Assembly (NCBI GenBank): GCA_023401925.1
Contig: JAEXDA010000049.1
Coordinates: 62,001 to 126,000, forward strand
Source of the DNA: Bacillota bacterium
GTDB taxonomy: Bacteria > Bacillota > UBA4882 > UBA8346
Direction: 5' to 3'
Length of the DNA: 64,000 bases
Made by a program: the position numbers and the translations under genes. Positions 1-8,491 of the stretch are shown piece after piece. The first letter of the stretch is position 1; each line of letters starts with the position of its first letter. The notes under the pieces are model-generated. The model saw only the letters and a list, made by a program, of their open reading frames with translations, was not told the origin of the DNA and did no database searches.

Positions 1-179
1 TTTTCAATATGCAGGGAAATATCAGCCTTGTTGAATAAATTAATAAACAAATCCTGTAACAAATCCTCAATATCCATCTCACTGATATCCGATAACCGAC
101 TACGAACATAATCATGTAAATGATTCTGCTCTTTGGCAAAAAAGTCAACGATTTCAGTTTGCCGCTCCATTAAAGCCAT
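1..179 (-). CDS. Partial RNA polymerase sigma factor, ECF-like (N-terminal 59 codons)
   Basis: The gene runs leftward off the window edge, so only the N-terminus is visible. The ATG is at 177-179. The reading contains VRSRLSDISEMDIEDLLQD followed by LFINLFNKADIS, which resembles sigma-70 region 2 of ECF-type factors, where an acidic D-x-E-D-L-x-Q-x-x-F-x-x-L core binds core polymerase and the -10 element. No strong ribosome site precedes the ATG. Assignment rests on this short pattern alone. A DNA-binding region 4 would have to lie outside the window. Confidence 0.55.
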   Translation of the reverse strand, partial: MALMERQTEIVDFFAKEQNHLHDYVRSRLSDISEMDIEDLLQDLFINLFNKADISLHIE

Positions 180-395
180 TTTTAAAAGTCCCGCCTAGAT
201 AAAATTTTTATTACGTAATGAAATTCTTTCATTTAATTTGCAACAACAAGAGAAATCGTTTTTTCAATTCTATTATCTTAGACGTGAGATACTACAATTT
301 TATTGCATCAAAAAAATAACCTGAATTCGTTAGGACCCTGATACGAAAACAGGTGATCAATGCTGATGGGAATCTATGAGACTGACAATTATTTT

Positions 396-1814
396 TCATT
401 CACTCAATTTATTCATGGCCACACAAACTTTGTTTCTCCCGGAGTCCTTGGCTTTATACAACGCTTCATCCGCCAGTTGGAGAAGCCCTTTAAAGCTGTC
501 GGTTACCTGCGGGTAATTGGCAAGGCCGGCACTAATCGAAACCGGGATGCGAACCCCCTCGGCAGTGATAAAGTTATGTTCATTGATTTTTGAACGCAGG
601 GCATCTGCCAATAAAAAGGCTTCTTTTTGGGCAACTTCCGGCAATAGTGCAACAAATTCTTCACCGCCGTAACGCCCCATGATTCCGGCCGGCAACATCT
701 CCTGAATAATGGCGGTCGCGTTTTTTAAAACCATATCCCCGGCTAAATGCCCATATTTGTCGTTAATCTGTTTAAAATGGTCCATATCAAACATGATGAC
801 CGAAACCGTCTTCGGATTTTTGGAAAAAATTTGCCCCATGTAGTTCATGAGATACATCCGGTTGTAAATACCGGTTAAAGCGTCGTGATTAGCCATAAAA
901 CGTACCTGATCGTAAATATAAACATTTTCAATGGAAAGACTGATCTCCTGGGCGATTAGTTTGGCGAAATCCTCCAAATCAGAAGTAAAACCCCCAGCCA
1001 GCTGGTGTTCAATAAATATTAGCCCTAAGCTTCCCCTCCTGCCGGTTAAAGGAAACCCATGAAAACTATTAACGTCATGAGCCCTTAGATTTTTCAACTC
1101 TTTGGAAGTAGCATCGTTTTCGGAAAAAGGACGTTTGGTTCTCCAAAGCCTCGCAATCATATTATCGGAGTCCAACAAAATGACCTTTTTTTCATCATTG
1201 ACTTCACCGGTTCCAGTATCGGCCCGTACCATGAGATACTCTTGTTTTTGATCTAACAAATAAATCATACATCGTTTACTCCCGAAAACTCCCACAATAA
1301 TATCGGAAGTCTTCCGGAGCAATTGGTCAATATCTAACTCCCGGCTTATTTCTTCTAATATCAAACGGACTGTGTACGATTGGGCGTACTTTTCTTCTAA
1401 ATTCATATTGGAGAGCAATAATTGATGATAGCACTCTTCGATTTCGGACTGATTTTGTTTCACCCGTTCCAACATCTCAATCAGAGATTGGCGCAACTTT
1501 CCAAGTTCATCAAAATAAGGATCCGGTTTAAGGTTTGTTATGTTTTCACCCGGATATACGCGGATAAAATCAGTGATTTCCTTAATTCGATTGAAGGCGG
1601 AACGAATATATAGGCTAAAAAGACCCATTACAATCATGCCGACAATCAATTCTACCAAAAAGCCGATTACATTTCCATGAATTAAAAATTCCTGAAATAC
1701 CATACCATTGATATTTTTTTGAGTCCAAAAGATTAAAAAAAGCGCTAAAAAGATGAATACAGGGACGATACAGGCGATAATCAAAAATAAACTAAAGCGG
1801 GTATGAAGTTTCAT
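396..1814 (-). CDS. Membrane-bound GAF-GGDEF protein (probable diguanylate cyclase)
   Basis: This 472-residue protein probably makes cyclic di-GMP from two GTP at the inner membrane. Two hydrophobic segments (about 8-30 and 47-70) bracket a short external loop. They are followed by a HAMP/coiled-coil stretch (70-145), a GAF-like domain (about 150-295) and a C-terminal GGDEF domain. The active-site loop reads RYGGEEF at 381-387, with the DALTGIYNR entry motif at 311-319 and FDMDHFKQIND at 342-352, so the catalytic residues are intact. No RxxD inhibitory site lies five residues before GGEEF, so product inhibition through the canonical I-site is unlikely. It stands alone, divergent from the glycosyltransferase gene. 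The GAF ligand cannot be told from sequence. Confidence 0.88.
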   Translation of the reverse strand: MKLHTRFSLFLIIACIVPVFIFLALFLIFWTQKNINGMVFQEFLIHGNVIGFLVELIVGMIVMGLFSLYIRSAFNRIKEITDFIRVYPGENITNLKPDPYFDELGKLRQSLIEMLERVKQNQSEIEECYHQLLLSNMNLEEKYAQSYTVRLILEEISRELDIDQLLRKTSDIIVGVFGSKRCMIYLLDQKQEYLMVRADTGTGEVNDEKKVILLDSDNMIARLWRTKRPFSENDATSKELKNLRAHDVNSFHGFPLTGRRGSLGLIFIEHQLAGGFTSDLEDFAKLIAQEISLSIENVYIYDQVRFMANHDALTGIYNRMYLMNYMGQIFSKNPKTVSVIMFDMDHFKQINDKYGHLAGDMVLKNATAIIQEMLPAGIMGRYGGEEFVALLPEVAQKEAFLLADALRSKINEHNFITAEGVRIPVSISAGLANYPQVTDSFKGLLQLADEALYKAKDSGRNKVCVAMNKLSE

Positions 1815-2143
1815 ATGTCTCTTATGTCTCCTTAACTGAGCCTGCTTTCTCTAAAGCCTGAAACCGTGGAAAAATATCTGTTTAAATAAAACATCGGTAT
1901 TTTGCCTCAATTCATTTACAGTTTTTGCATAAAACCTGCCATAATCTTCAATCCGCCTCTTTAAAAATCAGGGAATTCACGGCAATCAAAAAAGTTGCTT
2001 CACCATACACACGGTCTGATTGATTGTTCCCAACCAAATATAAAAATAATAGCACCTTGTATCGCGAGGGCCAAAGAAATACTATAGGAATTGCCGACTT
2101 ATGACGAAGATCTGTAAAAGGTCAAAAGACTTCCGGAGGAAAA
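1815..2143. other. Intergenic region between divergent genes, nothing recognised
   Basis: These 329 bases separate the GGDEF gene (minus) and the glycosyltransferase gene (plus). I see no open frame, repeat or convincing sigma-70 promoter pair apart from the ribosome site CCGGAGGAAAA immediately before 2144. Confidence 0.5.
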
Positions 2144-3481
2144 ATGTCACTCATACCATCATCCAATCAAAAAGCATGGGTTGTCGCAGCGGACATGGGA
2201 CTTGGCCATCAAAGAGCAGCTTATCCACTAAAGGACTTAAGCAACGGCCCAATCATTACTGCCGGTGCAATTGAATATTCAACTCCAAAAGAAAATAAAC
2301 TTTGGAAACGAATGAGAACGCTATATGAAGGAATTTCCGGTTTGAATCATATTCCGGTGATTGGGGGATTCCTTTTTGGGTTGATGGATAAGTTACAGGA
2401 TATCAATCCTTATTATCCCTTTCGGGACCTTTCAACCCCTACCCTTCAAGTTAAATATCTGGATTCTTTAGTGAAAAAAGGGCTCGGGAAAGCTCTGGTT
2501 GAACTGGTGCGTCCTACTGAACTCCCTTTAATCACCACTTTTTTTGCAGTAGCTATGGCAGCCGATTACCTGGAATATTCCAAAACCTATTTGCTGATTA
2601 CCGATACCGATTTAAACCGGGTTTGGGTGGCTAAAAACGCCGCCAAAAGCAATATCATTTATTTTGCCTCCTGCGGACACGCTGTCCGGCGTTTGAAACA
2701 ATATGGGGTTGCCGATGAAAAAATTTTTCTGACCGGATTTCCCTTACCAAAAGAAAATTTAGGAAGCCCCGATTTGGAAATTCTAAAACTTGATTTGGCC
2801 CAACGATTGCTTCACCTTGATCCAAACAGACGATTTTGGGCTTTACATCAATTTGAAGTTGAACATTACCTGGGCGCCGAAAATTGTGTGATGCGCAGCA
2901 ACCGTACTTTAACATTAACTTTTGCGGTCGGCGGCGCAGGCGCCCAAAAAGAAATTGGCGCGGCAATCCTTGTCAGCCTGAAATCCCATATTCTAAAGAA
3001 GCAAATTCGTCTTAACCTGATTGCGGGGGTTCGGAGTGAAGTTTGGGAATACTTTATGGATTATATTCGCAATCTGGGACTTGAGGATCAATTGGGGATC
3101 GGAGTGAATATCTTATATTCACCCAGCCGCGACAAATATTTTCTCCGTTTTAACAAGGTGCTCCGGACAACCGATATTTTATGGACCAAACCATCGGAAC
3201 TTTCTTTTTATGCTGGATTAGGACTTCCGATTATTATTGCACCGCCGCTGGGATCCCATGAACACTATAACAAAAAATGGCTACTGGATCATCGAGCCGG
3301 CATTCCCCAGGAGGACCCGAATCTATGTGGGGAATGGTTGTTTGATTTGCTGAGCGAAGGACGTCTAGCACAGACTGCCTGGGACGGATTTTTAAACACC
3401 CGCAAATGCGGTACCTATAAAATCGAAAGCCTCATTAAAACCGGGACTATGTCCCATGACCGTTCTCCGTTGAAGAGGTAG
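2144..3481 (+). CDS. GT-B-like glycosyltransferase of the MGDG-synthase/MurG type
   Basis: The 445-residue product opens with a nucleotide-sugar-transferase-like segment, VVAADMGLGHQRAAYPL (about 13-29). Its GxGH core matches the N-terminal glycine-rich loop of monogalactosyldiacylglycerol synthases and MurG. The C-terminal half has WTKPSELSFYAGLGLPIII and PPLGSHEHYN, which resemble the donor-binding KxG-x-T-x-x-E and N-x-x-W regions of the family. A good ribosome site (GGAGG) lies eight bases upstream of the ATG. There is no signal peptide and the segment VIGGFLFGLMD is only weakly hydrophobic, so the protein may be membrane-peripheral. The acceptor is unknown. It has no operon partner, and a decayed CBM2 fragment follows it. 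Confidence 0.5.
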   Translation: MSLIPSSNQKAWVVAADMGLGHQRAAYPLKDLSNGPIITAGAIEYSTPKENKLWKRMRTLYEGISGLNHIPVIGGFLFGLMDKLQDINPYYPFRDLSTPTLQVKYLDSLVKKGLGKALVELVRPTELPLITTFFAVAMAADYLEYSKTYLLITDTDLNRVWVAKNAAKSNIIYFASCGHAVRRLKQYGVADEKIFLTGFPLPKENLGSPDLEILKLDLAQRLLHLDPNRRFWALHQFEVEHYLGAENCVMRSNRTLTLTFAVGGAGAQKEIGAAILVSLKSHILKKQIRLNLIAGVRSEVWEYFMDYIRNLGLEDQLGIGVNILYSPSRDKYFLRFNKVLRTTDILWTKPSELSFYAGLGLPIIIAPPLGSHEHYNKKWLLDHRAGIPQEDPNLCGEWLFDLLSEGRLAQTAWDGFLNTRKCGTYKIESLIKTGTMSHDRSPLKR

Positions 3482-3539
3482 ACGATAACCGAGACCTGAC
3501 GGGGAAATTTGCCTATCAAGTTAAAAAAATAGTACTACT

Positions 3540-3863
3540 GTACCGGACGCTTGCTCGGTGAGCTATACTCAAAATGACTGGGGCAGTGGTGCAACAGTTA
3601 CGATTATCATGCGTAACAACGGGACCTCCTTCATTAGCGGCTGGACGCTGGTTTGAAACTTCCCCCGGTAACCAGAAAATCGTCAACCTATGGAACGGCT
3701 CCTATACCCAGAGCGGTACGACGTGACGGTGACTAACTCATCCTATAACAGCGTGATCCCTCCCAGCGGGAGCGCTAACTTCGGCTTTAATATCAACTAT
3801 AGCGGGACCAATGCCAATCCCACCAGTTTTACGCTGAACGGGACTGCCTGCACGGTGCAATAA
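3540..3863 (+). pseudogene. Decayed family-2 carbohydrate-binding module (CBM2), C-terminal fragment
   Basis: Read in pieces, the stretch gives a nearly complete CBM2: CSVSYTQNDWGSGATVTI, then GTSFISGWTLV, a TGA at 3654 where the family has tryptophan, NFP, then GNQKIVNLWNGSYTQSGTT, then VTVTNSSYNSVIPPSGSANF and GTNANPTSFTLNGTACT before TAA at 3861. There are three lesions. They are the W-to-stop change, an extra C in the C5 run at 3662-3666 (frame 0 to 1), and a lost base near 3722 (frame 1 back to 0). CBM2 modules bind crystalline cellulose or xylan and normally sit at one end of a secreted glycosidase. No catalytic domain remains upstream. A hairpin terminator follows directly. Confidence 0.85.
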
Positions 3864-3875
3864 TCAATCCCCTAA

Positions 3876-3915
3876 CGAAAAAGGCCAGGACAAATACGAT
3901 GTCCCGGCCTTTTCG
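3876..3915 (+). terminator. Hairpin terminator after the CBM2 relic
   Basis: The stem is AAAAGGCC-A-GGAC against GTCC-C-GGCCTTTT, with one A/C mismatch, a nine-base loop (AAATACGAT) and the closing T run in the 3' arm. It lies 13 bases after the relic's TAA, so the transcription unit ended here before the domain decayed. The A-rich 5' arm means it may work on both strands. Confidence 0.8.
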
Positions 3916-4040
3916 TTGGCAGCGGCATGGCTCCACTCCGGGATGTATCGTTAAATCCCCCCTTTTTATTGGCAATTTAACTTATATCTTTTACCATAGT
4001 TATTTATGTGATGATATAATGGTTAATTTTTTAAAAATGG

Positions 4041-4069
4041 TTGACAAATGACTCGCAAGAGATTATATT
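4041..4069 (+). promoter_or_regulatory. Sigma-70-type promoter of the amino-sugar operon
   Basis: TTGACA at 4041-4046 and TATATT at 4064-4069 are separated by exactly 17 bases. This is the only near-consensus pair in the gap before the ROK gene. The predicted start near 4077 leaves a leader of about 110 bases. Confidence 0.7.
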
Positions 4070-4084
4070 TTAATCAGAAACTTT

Positions 4085-4103
4085 CTTTTTTAAACTAAAA
4101 AAG
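4085..4103. promoter_or_regulatory. Candidate operator (inverted repeat) for the ROK regulator
   Basis: CTTTTTT (4085-4091) and AAAAAAG (4097-4103) form a seven-base inverted repeat around AAACT, just downstream of the predicted transcription start. TTTAAACT occurs at 4089-4096 and again about 17 bases on. Position suggests autorepression by the ROK protein. The AT-rich composition makes chance occurrence possible. Confidence 0.3.
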
Positions 4104-4186
4104 TATTTAAACTGATAAATTGTTACTACTAAAACGGCTTAGGTCCTAAAATCAAATGATAAATACATAAGCGGGAGGAGATCCAG

Positions 4187-5413
4187 CTGAATAAATCGGC
4201 GAGTAATAGTAAAGATTTGAAAGTCTTAAATCGGATTTTGGTTTTAAATACCATTCGGAAATGCGGCCCGATTGCCCGTTATGAAGTTGCAAAAACCACC
4301 GGGCTTGCTGCTCCTACAGTTACTGTCATCGTTAACGATTTAATCGAGGCAGGGTTTGTGCATGAAATCGGCAGAGGAGAATCGAGCGGCGGAAGAAGGC
4401 CGGTAATGTTGGAGTTAAATCCTTGCGCTCGTTATATTTTGGCAGTCCGGATACAGCATGGCGACATCATCGCCGCATTACTGGATTTAGCCAGTAACAT
4501 TATTGAAAGCCGGAATCAAAAAATCAACACGACGTGTCCGTATGAAGTCGTATCGGCAATTGTGGCACTATTCGATGAGATGAGCGCCCATTCTCAAATT
4601 GATAAAGATAAAGTTCTGCGGTGCGCAGTGGCTTCTCCAGGATTAATTAATTCGTTGAAAGGGAGCGTGGAGCACTCTTCCAACCTGAAATGGGGTAGCG
4701 TTAACCTCAGCGAAATGTTGTCGATACGATTGAACGGCATGCCGGTTCATGTCGAAAATATTTCAAATACGGCCGCTCTGGGAGAAAAAATGTACGGTAA
4801 AGGATATGGCTGTTCAAATTTGATCTATTTGAATTTGTCGGTAGGTATCGGAGCAGGAATCATCATCGATGAGCAATTATTTGTCGGAGCGAAGGGATAT
4901 GCCGGAGAAATCGGAGGAGCCAGCATCAGACCGAAGTTGTCTGATTCGGGAACCGGAGTCTCTTTGCGTTATGAAACGTTTGAAGAAAGATGTGGATTAT
5001 TGAATATCCTTCGAAGAATAGCTGAAGTCGTTCCGGAGAACATTTTTAAAAAACTTAAATTAGATAAAAAACAAATCGGTATTGAAGATCTTTTCACATC
5101 GCCTTTGATTGAGGTTCCCCAAGTCAAACGGATTTTGCTGGAAGCAAGTTCTATTATTGGTATGAAGATCGCGGAGTTAATCAGTCTCTTCAATACGGAT
5201 ATGGTAATACTTGGCGGCGAATGGACCAAAGCCGGGGGAATATTGCTGGATACAGTGGCGCAGGTCGTTAAAGAGAATACATTCAAAGAAATGGGCGAGT
5301 CGGTTAAGATTATGACTTCGTCGATGCAGGATGACCCTCCCTTAATGGGCGCATATGCATTGGTATTGGAAGAATTATTTGATTCAGAAGAATGGACTCG
5401 AAACCAAGATTAA
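4187..5413 (+). CDS. ROK-family transcriptional regulator (NagC/XylR type)
   Basis: This is a sugar-responsive repressor with an N-terminal winged helix and a sugar-kinase-like ROK domain. I place the start at CTG 4187, eight bases after GGGAGGAG. It adds ten residues (NKSASNSKDLK) that match the usual ROK N-terminus, whereas the TTG at 4217 has no ribosome site. The helix-turn-helix covers GPIARYEVAKTTGLAAPTVT. The ROK core shows VASPGLI, NLSVGIGAGIII and GYAGEIGG. The zinc-binding CxCGxxGC motif expected after the GEIGG segment is absent, replaced by a sequence with one distant cysteine. It is the first gene of the amino-sugar operon and the likely sensor of an amino-sugar phosphate. Confidence 0.85.
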   Translation: MNKSASNSKDLKVLNRILVLNTIRKCGPIARYEVAKTTGLAAPTVTVIVNDLIEAGFVHEIGRGESSGGRRPVMLELNPCARYILAVRIQHGDIIAALLDLASNIIESRNQKINTTCPYEVVSAIVALFDEMSAHSQIDKDKVLRCAVASPGLINSLKGSVEHSSNLKWGSVNLSEMLSIRLNGMPVHVENISNTAALGEKMYGKGYGCSNLIYLNLSVGIGAGIIIDEQLFVGAKGYAGEIGGASIRPKLSDSGTGVSLRYETFEERCGLLNILRRIAEVVPENIFKKLKLDKKQIGIEDLFTSPLIEVPQVKRILLEASSIIGMKIAELISLFNTDMVILGGEWTKAGGILLDTVAQVVKENTFKEMGESVKIMTSSMQDDPPLMGAYALVLEELFDSEEWTRNQD

Positions 5414-5428
5414 TAAGGTAAAGGAGCA

Positions 5429-6265
5429 ATGGCACAGATGGTACTGGAAGAATTAAGAATCGATCAGTTAACAGTTAAGGTTTATCCGACTCGCGCTTCG
5501 ATGGGCGCAGCCGCCGGAAATGCAGTGGCCGGGAAGATGAGGGAATTGTTGAAAAATCAAGCGTCAGTCCGGATGATTTTTGCCGCCGCCCCCTCGCAAA
5601 ACGAATTTCTAGATACGTTATGTCAGGCAACGGGTATTGATTGGTCAAGAGTGATCGCTTTTCATATGGATGACTATCCCGGATTGCCTGATAGTGCGTC
5701 CCAGCGTTTTTCTTCGTATCTAAAAGAACATATTTTTGATCGGGTTCATCCCGGACAAGTCCATTATTTGATTAATCCCGGATCGCCGCTTAGTCAAAAA
5801 GTTCCGGTAACAAAAATCGCCGAGGCGATCGAGCAAAGCTGTGAAAGTTACGCAAAGCTCTTACGTGAACAACCGATTGATATCGTTTGTATGGGGATTG
5901 GCGAGAATGGTCATATTGCGTTTAACGATCCGCCGGTGGCCGACTTCAACGATACCAAATGGGTAAAATTAGTCGAATTGGATCAGACATGCCGGGAACA
6001 GCAGGTTCACGACGGTTGTTTTCCAACATTGGCCGATGTTCCAACGCATGCGCTCACCCTGACCATTCCGGCTTTGATCTCAGCCAAATGGATTTACTGT
6101 ATGGTTCCAGGATCTACAAAAAGTAAAGCGGTCTATGGGACCGTAACCGAGGAAATAGCACCGGCGTGTCCGGCCACTATTTTGCGCCGCCATGAACATG
6201 TCCAATTATACCTTGATTCGGATTCCGCATCATTGTTAGGTAATCTACCGGCAATCGATGCTTAA
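5429..6265 (+). CDS. Glucosamine-6-phosphate deaminase-like protein (NagB family, divergent)
   Basis: NagB enzymes convert glucosamine-6-phosphate to fructose-6-phosphate and ammonia. This 278-residue member keeps the general-base aspartates (FHMDDYPGL, D81-D82) and the catalytic histidine in GIGENGHIAFNDP (H162). The E. coli D141 position is Asn160 and the E148 position is Asp167. The usual phosphate loop GLPTGGTP is replaced by FAAAPSQNEF (51-60). These changes define a distinct subgroup that may act on another amino-sugar phosphate. It lies 15 bases after the ROK gene and upstream of nagA. Confidence 0.78.
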   Translation: MAQMVLEELRIDQLTVKVYPTRASMGAAAGNAVAGKMRELLKNQASVRMIFAAAPSQNEFLDTLCQATGIDWSRVIAFHMDDYPGLPDSASQRFSSYLKEHIFDRVHPGQVHYLINPGSPLSQKVPVTKIAEAIEQSCESYAKLLREQPIDIVCMGIGENGHIAFNDPPVADFNDTKWVKLVELDQTCREQQVHDGCFPTLADVPTHALTLTIPALISAKWIYCMVPGSTKSKAVYGTVTEEIAPACPATILRRHEHVQLYLDSDSASLLGNLPAIDA

Positions 6266-6381
6266 GATGAAGCACGTTGCATTCAGTTGCAAAGTATGGG
6301 CCGGAGGCCAAAATTGTGCTTAACTCCATGGACGAAGGCGGCTATATTTGCAATTGATTAAACTTAGAAAAGGGTGAGTCC

Positions 6382-7596
6382 ATGATGGGATCACAAATGC
6401 CAAACGACATCTACATCGTAAACGGAAAAGTGGTTACACCGTTTCGTATCATTCATAACGGAGGGGTTCAAGTCCGAGGCGACCGTATTATCGGGGTTTT
6501 TGAGATGGGTTCTGTCGAAATACCGTTAAATCAACAAATTATTGATGTCAAAGGTTGCATTGTTTCGCCGGGATTAATTGATATGCACTTACACGGCGGT
6601 GGCGGGGCGGATGTTATGGATGGCGATCTTAACTCTTTGGAAACGATTGCCGCAACCCATGCCGCCGGAGGCGTCACTTCGATTTTGCCTTCGACTTTGA
6701 CAAGTTCCGGCAAAGATTTACATAAGGTTCTTGAAACATTTAAACACGCCGGTGATATGAACGGTAAAGGCGCCAAGATATTGGGGCTGCACCTGGAAGG
6801 GCCCTACTTCGCCGCCAGTCAAAAAGGCGCCCAGGACGGTCGTTATCTTAAAAATCCCGATCCCCGGGAATACCTTTCGCTATTTGATAATTATCCTTTC
6901 ATCCGTCGGGTATCGGCTGCGCCGGAACTACCCGGGGCCTTGGAACTTGGGCGTGAGCTACGCCGCAGGAAAATACTGGCGTCAATTGGTCACTCCGATG
7001 CAACGTATGATGAAGTGATTGACGCGGTCGGGGCCGGCTACTCCCATATTACCCATCTATATTCCGGGATGTCCGGGATCAAACGGGTGAATTGTTACCG
7101 GGTCGCCGGAATTATCGAATCCGCGTTATTGATGGACGAGTTAACCGTGGAGATTATCGCCGACGGTAAACATCTTCCGGCCTCGCTCTTAAAACTCATT
7201 TATAAATGTAAGGGCGCGGGGCGGATCGCGCTATGTTCCGATGCTCTCCGAGCAACGATGTTGCCTGAAGGCGAATATATTTCCGGGAGTAACGGCGATG
7301 GCCAAAAAATCCATGTGGAACAGGGAGTAGCTTGGCTGGCGGATAGGTCCGCCTTTGCCGGTAGCGTCGCCACTGGGAATCGTCTGATCCGGACCATGGT
7401 GGAATTGGCGGAAATTCCCTTAAGGGAAGCAATCATGATGGTAACGGATACGCCGGCCCGGATCCTTGAAATGGATGACCGGATCGGCAGTCTTGAAGCA
7501 GGGAAATATGCCGACATTACAGTATTAAAGGATGATTTCTCTGTGGTGATGACCATGGTTAACGGAACGACAGTTTATTCCAGTCAGACCTGTTAA
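6382..7596 (+). CDS. nagA: N-acetylglucosamine-6-phosphate deacetylase
   Basis: The enzyme removes the acetyl group from GlcNAc-6-phosphate to feed the deaminase encoded upstream. The 404 residues match the family's length. The amidohydrolase metal and catalytic residues are all visible: MHLHGGG (H69, H71), LHLEGPYF (E139), SIGHSDAT (H204), ITHLYSGMSG (H225) and LCSDALRA (D287). The usual THLFNAM is THLYSGM here. The start is ATG 6382, with the next codon also ATG, behind AAAAGGGTGAG. A gap of about 115 bases separates it from the NagB-like gene. Family is certain, and the precise N-acylated hexosamine is inferred. Confidence 0.92.
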   Translation: MMGSQMPNDIYIVNGKVVTPFRIIHNGGVQVRGDRIIGVFEMGSVEIPLNQQIIDVKGCIVSPGLIDMHLHGGGGADVMDGDLNSLETIAATHAAGGVTSILPSTLTSSGKDLHKVLETFKHAGDMNGKGAKILGLHLEGPYFAASQKGAQDGRYLKNPDPREYLSLFDNYPFIRRVSAAPELPGALELGRELRRRKILASIGHSDATYDEVIDAVGAGYSHITHLYSGMSGIKRVNCYRVAGIIESALLMDELTVEIIADGKHLPASLLKLIYKCKGAGRIALCSDALRATMLPEGEYISGSNGDGQKIHVEQGVAWLADRSAFAGSVATGNRLIRTMVELAEIPLREAIMMVTDTPARILEMDDRIGSLEAGKYADITVLKDDFSVVMTMVNGTTVYSSQTC

Positions 7597-7654
7597 GTTT
7601 CATTGTAGATTGATTTTCACTGTGAACCCATAAAAATGAAAAGGAGTTTTCTAG

Positions 7655-8413
7655 ATGAGTCAATACACCAAACAATATCTAAATGAAATAACCGATTTAT
7701 ATCAACAAATTGAGAGGGATGAGGCTCAATCGGTTAATCGCGCGGCCCAAGTCATGGCGGAACATATCATGAAAGATCAGGTTATTCACGTCATCGGTAC
7801 CGGCGGCCATTCGAATATCGCCGCTGAAGAATTAATTTGGCGAACCGGCGGGTTAGCGCCGATCAATGCCATGTTGGATGCCGGGATTCAGGTCGCCAAT
7901 GGCGCCAAACATAGTAATTATGTGGAAAGGACACCCGGATACGCCAAAACCGTTTTGGAAAGTTATGGCGTAAAAGCAGGTGAAGTCATCATTATTGTCA
8001 ATGCCTACGGTATTAATGCCATGACCATTGATACGGCATTGGAAGCCAAGAAAAAGGGGTTAACGACGATCGGAGTCACCTCAACCGGTTTTGCAAATTT
8101 TGTCCCGGGGGGCCACCCCTCTCGGCATCCCAGCAACAAAAATTTGTATGAAATTGTCGATATTTTTGTCAACTGCCATCTGCCGCTGGGAGACGCCATT
8201 GTTTCCTTTGAAAATTTTGAACAAAAAATTGCTCCTTCATCGACGCTAGTAAATGCTTTTACCGTAAATCTGCTGGTGATTGAGACGGTTAGGCAGCTAT
8301 TGGAAAAAGGATTTAACCCTCCGGTATGGATGAGCGCCAATATGCCGGGCGGCGATGAAGCGAATCGTAAATGGGAGGAAAAGTATTTCAGCAGTGTTAA
8401 ACATTTACGGTAA
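7655..8413 (+). CDS. SIS-domain phosphosugar-binding protein (UPF0309-like)
   Basis: This is a 252-residue single-SIS protein. After an N-terminal helical region (about 1-40), the SIS fold shows VIHVIGTGGHSNIAAEELIW, then VIIIVNAYGINAMTIDTALE, then TTIGVTSTGF. SIS domains bind phosphorylated sugars as isomerases, deaminases or sensors. Its place between nagA and the transporter genes fits an isomerase or hydrolytic step in amino-sugar-phosphate use. The family has no settled reaction, so I name only the fold. The ribosome site is AAAAGGAG and the start is ATG 7655. Confidence 0.75.
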   Translation: MSQYTKQYLNEITDLYQQIERDEAQSVNRAAQVMAEHIMKDQVIHVIGTGGHSNIAAEELIWRTGGLAPINAMLDAGIQVANGAKHSNYVERTPGYAKTVLESYGVKAGEVIIIVNAYGINAMTIDTALEAKKKGLTTIGVTSTGFANFVPGGHPSRHPSNKNLYEIVDIFVNCHLPLGDAIVSFENFEQKIAPSSTLVNAFTVNLLVIETVRQLLEKGFNPPVWMSANMPGGDEANRKWEEKYFSSVKHLR

Positions 8414-8491
8414 CAAATCATTCTCGAGGGAAAGGAGGCCGCTTTGGTTGGAACTTTAATTCGATAATTATTGAAAAGGAGAGTATGCGGA

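Noticed and set aside
7196..7556. Overlapping minus-strand frames inside nagA
   Set aside because: No ribosome sites or recognisable domains, and nagA catalytic residues are encoded across the region.
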